Positions 1-15,659 are shown, numbered from the stretch's first letter. The stretch is 64,000 nt of DNA from Lapillicoccus sp. (GCF_025353065.1 NZ_JANXRJ010000009.1:1-64000); one strand, 5' to 3'. Notes: generated by a model not told the origin, from the letters alone. Made by a program: numbers and translations.

Positions 1-387
1 CAGCAGGGCACCCAGGGTGACGACCGTCGTGACACCGAGCTGCTCGGCATACTCCAGCAGCTCGATCGTGAAGGACCGCCACCGCGTCGACGGCTCGATG
101 CCCTCGATGAGCACGACGTCGCGCTCGAACCCGGTGTTGCGCGCCAGCAGGATCCGGGTCGTCGGCCAGACGATCCGGCGCTGACCCTCCTCGGACACGA
201 CGCGGGGGCGGTTGACCTGGAAGTCGTAGTACTCCTCGGGGTCGAGCGCCGCGATCGGCTCGGCGTCCCAGACGTCGACGAGGTGGGCGATGACGGACGT
301 CGCCGCCTCCCCGGCATCGTTCCAGCCCTCGAAGGCGGCGATGAGGATGGGGTCCCGCAGCTCCGGGACGTCCTCGAGTTCGAGCAC
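1..387 (-). CDS. PAC2 family protein (proteasome assembly chaperone-like), truncated by window edge
   Basis: Reverse strand reads VLELEDVPELRDPILIAAFEGWNDAGEAATSVIAHL...FERDVVLIEGIEPSTRWRSF, typical of actinobacterial PAC2 proteins; GTG start at 387. Confidence 0.85.
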   Translation of the reverse strand, partial: MLELEDVPELRDPILIAAFEGWNDAGEAATSVIAHLVDVWDAEPIAALDPEEYYDFQVNRPRVVSEEGQRRIVWPTTRILLARNTGFERDVVLIEGIEPSTRWRSFTIELLEYAEQLGVTTVVTLGALL

Positions 388-508
388 GAAGGGCCTCCGG
401 CCGGTCGGTGGGTGTGATGGTCCGAGCGTCCCGGCCCGGTCGGGACGAGAGACCACCCACCCTATGACGTCGTCATGGGGCAACGGGGATGGTGCCTAGA
501 CTTGCGCG

Positions 509-1201
509 GTGACGTCCGCTCCTGGTCCCTCCCGACGGCTGCCGGCGGCGGTGCTGTGGGACATGGACGGCACCCTGATCGACAGCGAGCCCTACTGGAT
601 CGCCGAGGAGCACGCGCTCGTGGCGTCCTACGGCGGGGTGTGGACCGACGAGCACGCGCACGCACTCGTCGGCAACGCGCTCGAGGTGTCGGCGCAATAC
701 ATCCTCGACCACTCCCCGGTCGATCTCACGGTGCTGCAGGTCGTGGACCGGCTGATGCACGGGGTGATGGGGCGTATCGAGGAGCACGTGCCCTGGCGGC
801 CGGGCGCCTTCGAGCTGCTCGAGGCGCTGCGGGTGAGCGAGGTCCGCCTCGCCCTGGTCACGATGTCGTGGCGGCCCTTCACCGACCTGTTCGTCGGGCT
901 GCTGCCCGAGGGCGCCTTCGACATCGTCGTGCCCGGCGACGCGGTGGGCCACGGCAAGCCGCACCCGGAGCCCTACCTCACGGCGGCGGGCCTGCTCGGC
1001 ATCCGGGTGGAGGACTGCGTAGCCATCGAGGACTCCCCGTCGGGGGTGCGGTCGGCCGTGGCGGCCGGCGTCCCCACCATCGCCGTGCCCCACATCGTCC
1101 CGGTGCCCCGGCTCGCGGGATCGGTCCAGATCCCGACCCTCGCGGGGCTTCGTCCGGAGGACCTGCTACCGCTGCTCGACGCGGCCATCCGCCACCCCTA
1201 G
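509..1201 (+). CDS. HAD family hydrolase (phosphoglycolate phosphatase-like)
   Basis: DMDGTLIDSEPYW motif I, GHGKPHPEPY and EDSPSGVRSAVAAG motifs; GTG start. Confidence 0.9.
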   Translation: MTSAPGPSRRLPAAVLWDMDGTLIDSEPYWIAEEHALVASYGGVWTDEHAHALVGNALEVSAQYILDHSPVDLTVLQVVDRLMHGVMGRIEEHVPWRPGAFELLEALRVSEVRLALVTMSWRPFTDLFVGLLPEGAFDIVVPGDAVGHGKPHPEPYLTAAGLLGIRVEDCVAIEDSPSGVRSAVAAGVPTIAVPHIVPVPRLAGSVQIPTLAGLRPEDLLPLLDAAIRHP

Positions 1202-1355
1202 GAGAGGCGACGCTCTCGGACGGGGGCCGCGAGTGGGGCGGACAACAGGGGCTGTCATCCCATTGTCAGGACAACTGCCGGTAGTCTGCCGCGGGGGACG
1301 GGCGCGCCGGCTCTCACAAGTGTCGTGAATCGTGGCAGCGGTCGGGAGGGACGGC

Positions 1356-2093
1356 GTGAAGGCCAAGCGGATCGACGTGAGCATCGACCGTTCCTCGCCG
1401 GTGCCGCTCTACCACCAGCTCGCCGAGCAGCTCACGGCCGCGATCGTCTCGGGCGAGCTGCAACCGGGCGACCCCTTCGAGAACGAGCTCGATCTCGTCG
1501 AGCGTCTCGCCGTGTCCCGCCCGACCGTCCGGCGCGCGATCGCGGAGCTCGTGGCCAAGGGTCTGCTGCTGCGTCGTCAGGGCCTCGGCACCCGGGTGGC
1601 GAACCGCAAGGTGCACCGCCGGGCCGAGCTCTCGAGCCTCTACGACGACCTCGCGCGCGATGGTGACAACCCCCAGACCCGCGTCCTGTCCATACAGCGC
1701 TCCACGGACGCGGTGGCGGCCCAGGCGCTCGACCTGCCCGACGACACGGCCATGATCGCGATCGTCCGGTTGCGGCTCGCCGGCGGCCGACCCTTCGCGA
1801 TCCTGCGCAACTGGCTGCCCGCGGCGGTCGACCTCGGTCGCGCCGAGCTCGAGACCAGCGGCCTGTATGCCGTGCTGCGCGCCCGCGGCATCCGCCCCGT
1901 CGTCGCCCACCAGCAGATCGGCGCGCGGATGCCCACGCCCCAGGAACGTCGAGAGCTCGAGCTCAAGGGGACGCAGCCGCTGCTGACGATGACCCGCAGC
2001 GCCTTCGACGCGAGCGGCGCGGCGGTGGAGTACGGCTCGCACTGCTACCGGGCCGAGGACTACACGATCGAGGTCATGGTCGACGAGCGTTGA
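1356..2093 (+). CDS. GntR family transcriptional regulator with UTRA domain
   Basis: DRSSPVPLYHQLAEQLTAAIVSGELQPGDPFENELDLVERLAVSRPTVRRAIAELV wHTH plus C-terminal UTRA-like domain. Start GTG ~1356 (ORF track opens at 1332). Confidence 0.88.
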   Translation: MKAKRIDVSIDRSSPVPLYHQLAEQLTAAIVSGELQPGDPFENELDLVERLAVSRPTVRRAIAELVAKGLLLRRQGLGTRVANRKVHRRAELSSLYDDLARDGDNPQTRVLSIQRSTDAVAAQALDLPDDTAMIAIVRLRLAGGRPFAILRNWLPAAVDLGRAELETSGLYAVLRARGIRPVVAHQQIGARMPTPQERRELELKGTQPLLTMTRSAFDASGAAVEYGSHCYRAEDYTIEVMVDER

Positions 2094-2132
2094 GGACCTT
2101 TGGTGCCCGACGAACGGCGCCCGACATAGGTC

Positions 2133-3050
2133 TCAGCCGTCCGGGTCGACGAGCCCCGTGACGACCGGGTCGACGGCCAGCGCCTCGGCGTCGCGGGGGA
2201 GCGGGGGCGGGGTGCCGCCCCACTCGGGACAGAGGGCCTTGTGGTCGCACCAGTCACACATTCTCGACTTGTGCGGCCGCCAGTCACCGTCTTCTGCGGC
2301 GCGCTGGATGGCTTCCCAGAGGGCCGTGATCTTGCGCTCGGTCGCGAGGAGGTCGTGCTCGTCGGGGGAGTAGCGCAGGACCTCTTTGTTGCCGAGGTAG
2401 ACCAGCTGGAGCATCTGCGGGACGACGCCACGCAGCCGCCAGAGCACCAGCGCGTAGAACCGCATCTGGAACAGCGCCTTGGTCTCGAAGTGCTCACCCG
2501 GCGACCGTCCGGTCTTGTAGTCGACGATCCGCAGGGCCCCGTTGGGCGCGACGTCGATCCGGTCGACGATGCCGCGCAGCGTCAGTCCGTCGACCTGGGC
2601 CTCGACATACAGCTCCCGCTCCGCTGGCTCGAGCCGGGTGGGGTCCTCGAGGGTGAACCACGTCTCGATGAGCTTGACCGCCTCGCCGAACCAGGAGGCC
2701 TCCGTGCGCTGCTCGTCGGTCTCGAGCATCTCGGCGAGCTCGGGCTCCTCCTCGACGAGCCGCTCCCACTGCGGCGCGACCAGTGCGGCCGCCGCCTCGG
2801 GCGTGCGCTCCGCTGCGGGCAGGTCGAAGACCCGCTCGAGGACGGCGTGGACGAGGGTGCCACGGGCAGCGGCAGGTGACGGCGCTGAGGGGAGACGGTC
2901 GATGACGCGGAACCGGTAGAGCAGCGGGCACTGGAGGAAGTCGGCCGCTCGGCTCGGCGACAACGCTGCCGACCGCCCCGGCAGGGGTCCGCGGACGGTG
3001 CCCGGGGTGGGGGGTGCGGGCGGTGTGACCGGATCTGCGGTCGTCGTCAT
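2133..3050 (-). CDS. RecB family exonuclease (PD-(D/E)XK)
   Basis: LSPSRAADFLQCPLLYRFRVIDRLP...LRIVDYKTGRSP...CDWCDHKALCPEWGG (Cys cluster). MTTTADP start at 3050. Confidence 0.88.
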   Translation of the reverse strand: MTTTADPVTPPAPPTPGTVRGPLPGRSAALSPSRAADFLQCPLLYRFRVIDRLPSAPSPAAARGTLVHAVLERVFDLPAAERTPEAAAALVAPQWERLVEEEPELAEMLETDEQRTEASWFGEAVKLIETWFTLEDPTRLEPAERELYVEAQVDGLTLRGIVDRIDVAPNGALRIVDYKTGRSPGEHFETKALFQMRFYALVLWRLRGVVPQMLQLVYLGNKEVLRYSPDEHDLLATERKITALWEAIQRAAEDGDWRPHKSRMCDWCDHKALCPEWGGTPPPLPRDAEALAVDPVVTGLVDPDG

Positions 3051-3103
3051 GCCTCGACTGTATGCCGGGCCCCCGACAGGGAGCCGGTGCGACACCGCGG
3101 AGC

Positions 3104-3655
3104 TCAGGACGAGGGTGGCGGCGCTCCGCCGGTGGCCAGCAGGTCGCGCCGGATCGAGCTCGCGCGGGACCGCTCGCTGACCACGACGGCGACCACCACG
3201 GCAAGGGTCGCGACGGCCCCCAGCACCGCGTTCGCGTCCTTGAGGTTGTAGCCGTAGGCGAAGACCGCGCCGCTCACGAGGAGGAGCACGAGGACCACCC
3301 GTCCGGCCGCCCTCCCACCCGCCGCCCGCCGCGCGCAGATGTCGGCGAGGTCGTCCGCGACCTGCTGCTCGGCGGGCGTCAGGGTCTCGCCGGAGCGCAT
3401 CCGGCGACGGACGGACATGATCTCGGCGAACCCGGCCACCCGCTCCGGCTCGCTCTTGCCCGGACGCCGCAGCGCGGCATACGCGACGACCGCGGCCAGG
3501 AGATAGAGCAGCAGGCCGACCGGGATCGAGGCCAGGACACTGAGGCCGCCGACGGTCAGGAAGAAGGCGAAGGCAGTGACCCCGGTCACGAGCAGCACGC
3601 CGATGACGGCGAGCAGGTCCGAGCACACGAAGTAGCGCCCCACCCGTGTCCGCAC
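3104..3655 (-). CDS. Hypothetical integral membrane protein
   Basis: Several hydrophobic stretches; RRRMRSGETLTPAEQQVADDLADICARR segment resembles the neighbouring paralogs. Confidence 0.6.
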   Translation of the reverse strand: MRTRVGRYFVCSDLLAVIGVLLVTGVTAFAFFLTVGGLSVLASIPVGLLLYLLAAVVAYAALRRPGKSEPERVAGFAEIMSVRRRMRSGETLTPAEQQVADDLADICARRAAGGRAAGRVVLVLLLVSGAVFAYGYNLKDANAVLGAVATLAVVVAVVVSERSRASSIRRDLLATGGAPPPSS

Positions 3656-3745
3656 GCTGTCGCCCTCTGGTCGATGTCAGGGTGACGATCCGTCGACCCG
3701 CTTCCCCGACTTTACTGAGCGAGGCGACGGCCAGGAGGGCGAGGG

Positions 3746-3822
3746 GGGACGCAGGACCGGCACGAGTCCGGTATGCCGCGTCAGTGACCTGACATTCCGG
3801 GCACCTGCCGGTCCTGCGTCCC
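3746..3822 (+). repeat. 77-bp imperfect inverted repeat, copy 1
   Basis: gggacgcaggaccggcacgagtccggtatgccgcgtcagtgacctgacattccgggcacctgccggtcctgcgtccc; near-identical to the reverse complement of 48285-48361. Confidence 0.9.
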
Positions 3823-4463
3823 ACCCAGGCTCAGCCGTCCAGGCTTCGGCGGCTTCGGCGTCGGGGAGATCCCCTGCACGGCAGCGTTGCGCTCGAGGCG
3901 TCTGGCGGACCACCAGAGGGCGACCACGAAGACCAGATAGAGCAGGCACAGGATGACGTTGAAGACGCCCTGGGGGCCGTGGTCGAAGATGGCGACGGCA
4001 AGGACGCCGATCCCGAGAGGGATCGCGAACCAGATCAGCCGCCGTTGTCGACGAACTGTGTCGACCTGGCCCTGGGCGATCGCGCGGTCCTCGGGTTCGA
4101 GCGGCTGACCCTTGTGGAGTAGTCGAACAACCCGGCGACGATCCTTGACGTCACCGCTGACGATGGACCGCCGGGTGGCCCCCGGAAGCAGCATCCGACG
4201 GATGGTCAGCATGAGGGCGCCGCCGATCAGGAGTGGGAGACCGACGATCAGCGCGGACAGGAACCAGGGGTTCGGGTGTCGATCGGGGTGATCCCGGCCG
4301 AGCACGACAGTGGTGCCGAGGAGGACGGCGAGCTGCACGACGACGAAGCCCACGACGATGAGGACCCGCACGCGGACGAACTTCTGCAGCCGCTCGGCCT
4401 GATCGGGGTTCAGCTGGTCCTCGGGGGAGCCTCCTGGTCGGGGGGTCCACAGAGAGGGTCTCA
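3781..4463 (-). CDS. Hypothetical membrane protein, paralog family member B
   Basis: RRRVVRLLHKGQPLEPEDRAIAQGQVDTVRRQRRL between TM segments; C-terminus lies in a 77-bp repeat. Start ATG at 4463. Confidence 0.65.
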
Positions 4464-5102
4464 TCGGTGACTCCCGGCCGGCGACGGAGTGATGCCCGCG
4501 GCGGCGGCGGTCGCCATGATGCGGCGGTAGGTCCAGAGATACAACGGGACCAACGCCAGCAGGATCACGACGTAGACCCATCGCAACCAGGAACCATGGC
4601 TCTCGAGCGCGACAAGGATCACGAGCACCGGTGTCAGGGCCATCGCGACAAGGCTGGAGCGCCGCATGCTCGCTTGCACGTCGACAACCGCCTGGGCGGT
4701 TGGACGGTCGTCCTCCGGCAGCGGCCGGCCCCGCCGCAGCAGTGTGTTGACTCGCCTGATGTCCTTGCGATCGGCTACCAGTATCAGGCGCCGGAGTGGT
4801 CCGGGCCGTTGAAGGCGCCGGGCCCCCAGCCACCACGCGAGACCCAGGGCGACGATGCAGACCCTGACGAAGATCACGATCAAGCCGACGCCGGGTCGGC
4901 GCGACGGCGGACGGTGGTTGAGGAGGAGCACGAGGAGCACGGTCGCCAGGAGGAAACTCGCGGCGCTGAACAGAAGGGCTCGCCGCTGTCGACGCACGAC
5001 GGCAGCCAGACGCCCGATTTCGTCAGGCGTCAGCGCCTGAGGTGCGGCGTGCGTCTGATCATCGGCGGCACTCGACACGTCGTGCCCGTCAGCTGGCCCC
5101 AC
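4461..5102 (-). CDS. Hypothetical membrane protein, paralog family member C
   Basis: DIRRVNTLLRRGRPLPEDDRPTAQAVVDVQASMRRS; overlaps the downstream gene start by 3 bp. Confidence 0.65.
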   Translation of the reverse strand: MGPADGHDVSSAADDQTHAAPQALTPDEIGRLAAVVRRQRRALLFSAASFLLATVLLVLLLNHRPPSRRPGVGLIVIFVRVCIVALGLAWWLGARRLQRPGPLRRLILVADRKDIRRVNTLLRRGRPLPEDDRPTAQAVVDVQASMRRSSLVAMALTPVLVILVALESHGSWLRWVYVVILLALVPLYLWTYRRIMATAAAAGITPSPAGSHR

Positions 5103-5188
5103 GGCATACTCCTTCGTCGTCCCGCACCGACGTCAGAGATACCCAGGTTGCGTGCGGGCAGAACCGTCAGGGCCCGGGTGTGTGCCGC

Positions 5189-5503
5189 TCACGAGCGACG
5201 TGTGCGTGTGATGCCCTGACGCGCCGCGGCCGCGAGCAGCCGCCACGTGTCCCATGCGAATGCGGCGGAGAGGAGCAGGAAGATGCCACCGAAGAACAGC
5301 TCCGACAGACGACGTGGCTGACCGATGGCGAACAGGACCCACATCGCCACGCCGATCACCGCATAGGCCAGGGCGATCCAGCGCTGACGGGCGGCGTGAT
5401 CGACAACGACCTGCGCCGCTTCCTGCTGGTCGGGCGGCAGAGTTTGGCCGCGGCGCAGGTGGACAGCGACGACACGCCGCTGCTCACCGGTCACCACGCG
5501 CAT
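5189..5503 (-). CDS. Hypothetical membrane protein, N-terminally short paralog family member D
   Basis: RRVVAVHLRRGQTLPPDQQEAAQVVVDHAARQRW followed by two TM segments and RLLAAAARQGIT. Confidence 0.55.
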   Translation of the reverse strand: MRVVTGEQRRVVAVHLRRGQTLPPDQQEAAQVVVDHAARQRWIALAYAVIGVAMWVLFAIGQPRRLSELFFGGIFLLLSAAFAWDTWRLLAAAARQGITRTRRS

Positions 5504-5531
5504 GCCTCGAGGCAGGGCACCACGTCGAACC

Positions 5532-9365
<3,834 letters not shown>

Positions 9366-9449
9366 GTCTCCAAGTATGCCGCCTCAACCACAGCCGACGC
9401 TCAGGTGTTCCCTTCATGGGGCTCACGTGTCGTGACGTAGTGTCGACCC

Positions 9450-10625
9450 ATGTCCGCAGGCCAGCCCGTGCCCGCCGTCGGGGCGCCCTCCTACGGCTGG
9501 CGGCTCGCGAGCGTCCGCGGCATACCGATCTATCTGGGGCGCAGCTGGCCGTTCTTCGCGATCTTCGTTGTTTTCGTCCTGGGGTCGAAGGTCACCCAGC
9601 CCACCACGCTGGAGCAGGGGGGCACCTACGGGTATGCCGTGGGGCTGGGTTACGCCCTCCTCCTGCTCGCCTCCGTCCTCCTCCACGAGGGCGCGCACGC
9701 CGTGACGGCTGCGCGGACCGGGCACCGGGTCGACCGCATCGTCGCCGACCTGATGGGTGGGCACACCGTCTACTCCGGTGAGCAGTCGCGGCCGGGTGCG
9801 AGCGCCGTCATCGCGATCGTCGGTCCGGTGACCAACCTCGTGATCGCGTTGCTGGCCTACGTCGCGTACCAGCAGGTGCCTCCTAGCACGGCCTACCTCC
9901 TGCTGGGAGCCCTGTACTACTCGAACCTCTTCGTGGGGCTGTTCAACCTGGTGCCCGGGCTCCCCCTCGACGGCGGTTTCGTCGTCGACGCGCTGGTGTG
10001 GAAAGTGACCGGCGACCGCAACCGCGGCCTGATCGTCGCGGGCTGGGTCGGTCGGGTCCTGACCGTGCCCGTGGTCCTCGGCTACGTCGGCTGGGGCGTG
10101 CGCGGTGGGGCGACGCAGCCGACCCAGCTGATCGTGAACTTCGCCATCGCCGGTCTCGTCGGCGCGTTCCTCTGGGCCGGTGCGACGAACGCCATCCGTG
10201 TCGGGACGACCGGTCGGGCCATCCAGCGGGTGACCATGGCCCGGGTCCTCCGCCCGATCGCGCTCGTGGGCGTCGGCGAGAGTCTCGCCCAGGCCATGCA
10301 GCGGACCGGCCCGGTCCAGGGCGCCGTGATCGCCGTCGACGAGGGCGGCCGGCCGATGGGCATCGTCGACGTCGCCGCCGCCAACGCCGTCGACGCGGCC
10401 CATCGCGCGCAGGTCACCGTCGCCTCCGTCGTCGCCCGCCAACCCGACGGGTGGGTCGTCGCGGCCGACCCGGACTCCTCCGATGTCTCGGGGGTCATCG
10501 ACGCCATCGTCTCCCGCGCGAAGTCCCCCCAGGGGATGCCCCAGATCGTGCTCGTCGTCGATCGCTCCGGGAGGCCGCTCGGCACCGTCTCGCTCGCCGA
10601 CCTCGACGCGGCGCTCGACGCCTGA
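9450..10625 (+). CDS. Site-2 protease family zinc metalloprotease with CBS-like C-terminus
   Basis: LLHEGAHAVTAARTGHRV (HExxH-type HEGAH), NLVPGLPLDGG motif, C-terminal CBS-like region. Confidence 0.88.
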   Translation: MSAGQPVPAVGAPSYGWRLASVRGIPIYLGRSWPFFAIFVVFVLGSKVTQPTTLEQGGTYGYAVGLGYALLLLASVLLHEGAHAVTAARTGHRVDRIVADLMGGHTVYSGEQSRPGASAVIAIVGPVTNLVIALLAYVAYQQVPPSTAYLLLGALYYSNLFVGLFNLVPGLPLDGGFVVDALVWKVTGDRNRGLIVAGWVGRVLTVPVVLGYVGWGVRGGATQPTQLIVNFAIAGLVGAFLWAGATNAIRVGTTGRAIQRVTMARVLRPIALVGVGESLAQAMQRTGPVQGAVIAVDEGGRPMGIVDVAAANAVDAAHRAQVTVASVVARQPDGWVVAADPDSSDVSGVIDAIVSRAKSPQGMPQIVLVVDRSGRPLGTVSLADLDAALDA

Positions 10626-10645
10626 GCAGGCCAGGCCTCCCGGCC

Positions 10646-10699
10646 CCCGGATTGGGGTGAAACCGCGTCATCGATGACGCGTCTGGACCCCAATCCGGG
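10646..10699. repeat. Nested inverted repeat in intergenic region
   Basis: CCCGGATTGGGG (10646-10657) / CCCCAATCCGGG (10688-10699) enclosing perfect palindrome CGCGTCATCGATGACGCG (10664-10681). Confidence 0.85.
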
Positions 10700-10854
10700 C
10701 GGGGTGGGTGAACCTGGGGGCTCCCCTTGTCCACACCCCCACCTCCTGTCGTCCCACAATCCACAGGCTGCCGAGAGGGGCTGGCCGCGAGTGGCCCGAG
10801 CGCGGTTGGCTGGGTCATGCCCCGGACGGAGAGCGCGGGCCGACGAGAGGGGAC

Positions 10855-11313
10855 GTGCTGGTGACGGCACAGGCAACACATGCGGCACAGGTAACACCGG
10901 CAACCGCAGCGGCACAGGCGACACCGGAGGCGTCGACCAACGAGGTGCTCCTGGTCGGACGCGTGAGCGGGGTGCCCGAGGCCCGGGAGATGCCGAGCGG
11001 GGACGAGGTCGTCCAGTTCCGGGTGGTGATTCGCCGGCCACCGGCGAAGAAGCCGGCGCGTCGGGCGGCGATCGGACCCAGCGGCGAGGGCGGGGGATCC
11101 GGAAGCGCCGGCACGAGCAGCGTGACGCGCACGCAGGTGGACACCATCGACGTCGCCTGCTGGTCGGCGTCGAGCCGGCGGGCGGCCCGCCGGTTCACCG
11201 ACGGCGACGTCGTCGAGGTCCAGGGCGCCCTGCGTCGGCGGTTCTACCGGGCGGGGCCCGCCACGGTCAGTCGCTACGAGGTGGAGGCGGCAACCGTCCG
11301 ACGACACACGTGA
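10855..11313 (+). CDS. Single-stranded DNA-binding protein (OB-fold, SSB paralog)
   Basis: NEVLLVGRVSGVPEAREMPSGDEVVQFRVVIRRP...TIDVACWSASSRRAARRFTDGDVVEVQGALRRRFYR. Start uncertain (10708 or ~10855). Confidence 0.75.
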   Translation: MLVTAQATHAAQVTPATAAAQATPEASTNEVLLVGRVSGVPEAREMPSGDEVVQFRVVIRRPPAKKPARRAAIGPSGEGGGSGSAGTSSVTRTQVDTIDVACWSASSRRAARRFTDGDVVEVQGALRRRFYRAGPATVSRYEVEAATVRRHT

Positions 11314-11348
11314 GAACGGGCACCTCTCCGGCAAGGTCTCCTGCCAGG

Positions 11349-11825
11349 TCAGTGGGGGAGGAGCACGCCCTCGAGCTCGTCCAGGGCGAGCGCGGCATAC
11401 CCCTGCCACAGCCGCCCGAAGACCGGCATGGCCACCGCCGCGACGGACGATGCCGGGTGCACCGTCCACCGCCAGGTGACGCTCGCTCCGCTGCCGGCCG
11501 GCTCCACCCGCCAGGCCCCGTCGACGGAGGTGGCCAGCGCCTTGAGCGGACCCGTGAGGTCGGTGATGCGGTAACGGAACTCGGTCGGGGTCTCGACCGC
11601 GGTCAGCTCCTCGCGCATCGTCCCGCCGCCGGCGAGGTGGATGACGCGGGTCTGCCCGGGCCGCGCCCACGGGCCGTCCTGCCCCGAGACGCCCTGGATC
11701 GGGGGGATCGGCCCGTAGCGGTGCCGGAAGATCACCTCGAGCGGCGCCGGCAGAAGGACGGCGAAGGCCTCCGCAACGGCGACGGGGTAGGTGCACGAGC
11801 GCTGGACCTCGAGGGGGCTGACCAT
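11349..11825 (-). CDS. SRPBCC family protein
   Basis: [37 protein letters not shown]...[21 protein letters not shown]; polyketide cyclase-like START fold pattern. Confidence 0.65.
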   Translation of the reverse strand: MVSPLEVQRSCTYPVAVAEAFAVLLPAPLEVIFRHRYGPIPPIQGVSGQDGPWARPGQTRVIHLAGGGTMREELTAVETPTEFRYRITDLTGPLKALATSVDGAWRVEPAGSGASVTWRWTVHPASSVAAVAMPVFGRLWQGYAALALDELEGVLLPH

Positions 11826-11835
11826 GACCGGGAGC

Positions 11836-12275
11836 CTAGGGCCGTTGCGAGGTGCCCGGGTCGATGCGGGTGGCAAGACCGTCGAGGAGCAGCGTCAGTC
11901 CGAACTCGAAGGCGGTGATCTCCTCGTGCTCGAGATAGCCGCTGGTGTCGTCCGGGTCGCGGTCCGGCTGGTCGAAGACCCGGGCTGCCTGCAGTCGCGT
12001 GATCGTCGGATAGCGCTCGGACCAGGACTCGTCGACGGCCAGCTCCTCGAGCAGACCGGAACGGACCCGCCACCACTCGTCCTCCGGCATCCCTGTCGCC
12101 TGCTCCGCGGTCCGGGTGTCGGCGACCGCCTTGGCCGCGCCACCGATGAAGCTGACGACCGCGCCCACCATCTGACTGACCTCCAAAGGCTCGAGGCCCA
12201 GCCCCTCGAAGAGAGACAGTGACGCCTCGTAGCCGTCGAACTCGTGGGGGGAGAGCAGCGGCCGGGCACCCTAAC
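11836..12275 (-). pseudogene. TetR family regulator remnant (C-terminal ligand-binding domain only)
   Basis: Open frame [52 protein letters not shown]...EEWWRVR...[17 protein letters not shown]; no N-terminal HTH. ORF track starts at internal ATG 12186. Confidence 0.65.
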
Positions 12276-12312
12276 TGCCGCACCCACGGGTGGCGAGCCG
12301 AGAACGCCCACC

Positions 12313-12440
12313 GCTCCCAGGCTGTCATCGAGCACAGCCTCGACGTCATCGCCCGCGCCGACTGGGTCATCGACCTCGGCCCGGGCGCCGGCAGCGGGGG
12401 AGGCCGGGTCGTCTTCGAGGGCCCGCCGGCTCAGCTGATG
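12313..12440 (+). pseudogene. UvrA-like ABC ATPase, C-terminal fragment
   Basis: Frame reads [43 protein letters not shown], the UvrA-family C-terminal signature; nothing of the family upstream. Confidence 0.7.
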
Positions 12441-13375
12441 TCTCGGCGCCGGAACACGGCCGCCCCGAGGGCGACCAGGACGACGCTCAGTACGAGGAGG
12501 TAGTACCCGGCGTGGGTCGTGCTGATCAGCTCCGGCTGGGTGCACACTCCCTGGGGCGTGCAGTCCCCGGACCGGTCGTCCAGCAGGCCGCCCTGCAACC
12601 ACGCCATCACGTTGTAGAACACCAACCACGGGCGGGACTCGGGGACAGAAGAGCGGAGCGCACTGAGCACCAGCCCTTCGACCACGACGAGGTAGCCGAT
12701 CGCCAGCCCGAGTGCGGCTGCGGTGTTGCGCAGGAGCGCCGCGACGACGCCGCCGAGGGCCCCGGCGACGCCGAAGACGGCCACCGTCCGGACCGCCGTC
12801 CAGAGGAGTCCGCTTCCCGGGTCACCCGACGTGGTGCCGACGATCTGGTTCGACCGCGCGATGAGGTAGACCGCCGCGATGACGAGCGCGACGGCGATCG
12901 CCGCGACCATCAGCACCCCGGCGGCCACCGCGGTGAGCTTGCTGGCATACACCCGTCCCCGGCGCGGCTCGTAGGTCAGCCACGTGCCGATGGCCCCGGA
13001 CGAGAACTCGGCAGCGACGAAGGACACGCCCACGAGGAACGCGATGAAAATGAGGAAGTACGCGATCGCGGAGACCGAGGAGGTTGCCACCGTGGCGAAC
13101 ACCGCCGACTGTGCGCCGGGGTCGGCCGAGCGTCCGAAGGCGGTGCAGTTGAAGTTGGCGTTGGGGTCCTGCTGCTGTCGGGCCTGCGCCTAGGGCCGCG
13201 AGACACGGCTGCACCTGTTCCGCCTGCACCTGAGCGATCCGCGCAGGGGTGAGGTCATAGACCTGGCCGTTGGCGCCGTAGGCCGTGATGCCGATGACGA
13301 CCAGCATCCCTAAAGCGGCGAAGAGCGTGAGCCGGCGGGCGAGCAGCCGGCGCAGCTCGACGACGACGAGGCGGG

Positions 13376-13379
<4 letters not shown>
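12431..13379 (-). pseudogene. ABC transporter permease, frameshifted
   Basis: N-terminus MTRLVVVELRRLLARRLTLFAALGML in one frame; continuation AQARQQQDPNANFNCTAFGRSADPGAQSAVFATVATSSV... in another. Frame change near 13180-13195. Confidence 0.75.
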
Positions 13380-15600
<2,221 letters not shown>

Positions 15601-15659
15601 AGCGATCGCCGGGTTAGGGTCAAGTGGTCCGTTCAGCCCGCCCTCGTCAGGAGGCGCCG

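Noticed and set aside
9366-9449. Cobalamin or SAM riboswitch upstream of metH
   Set aside because: The metH-site-2 protease gap is under 90 bp and I see no B12-box or SAM-type conserved elements.
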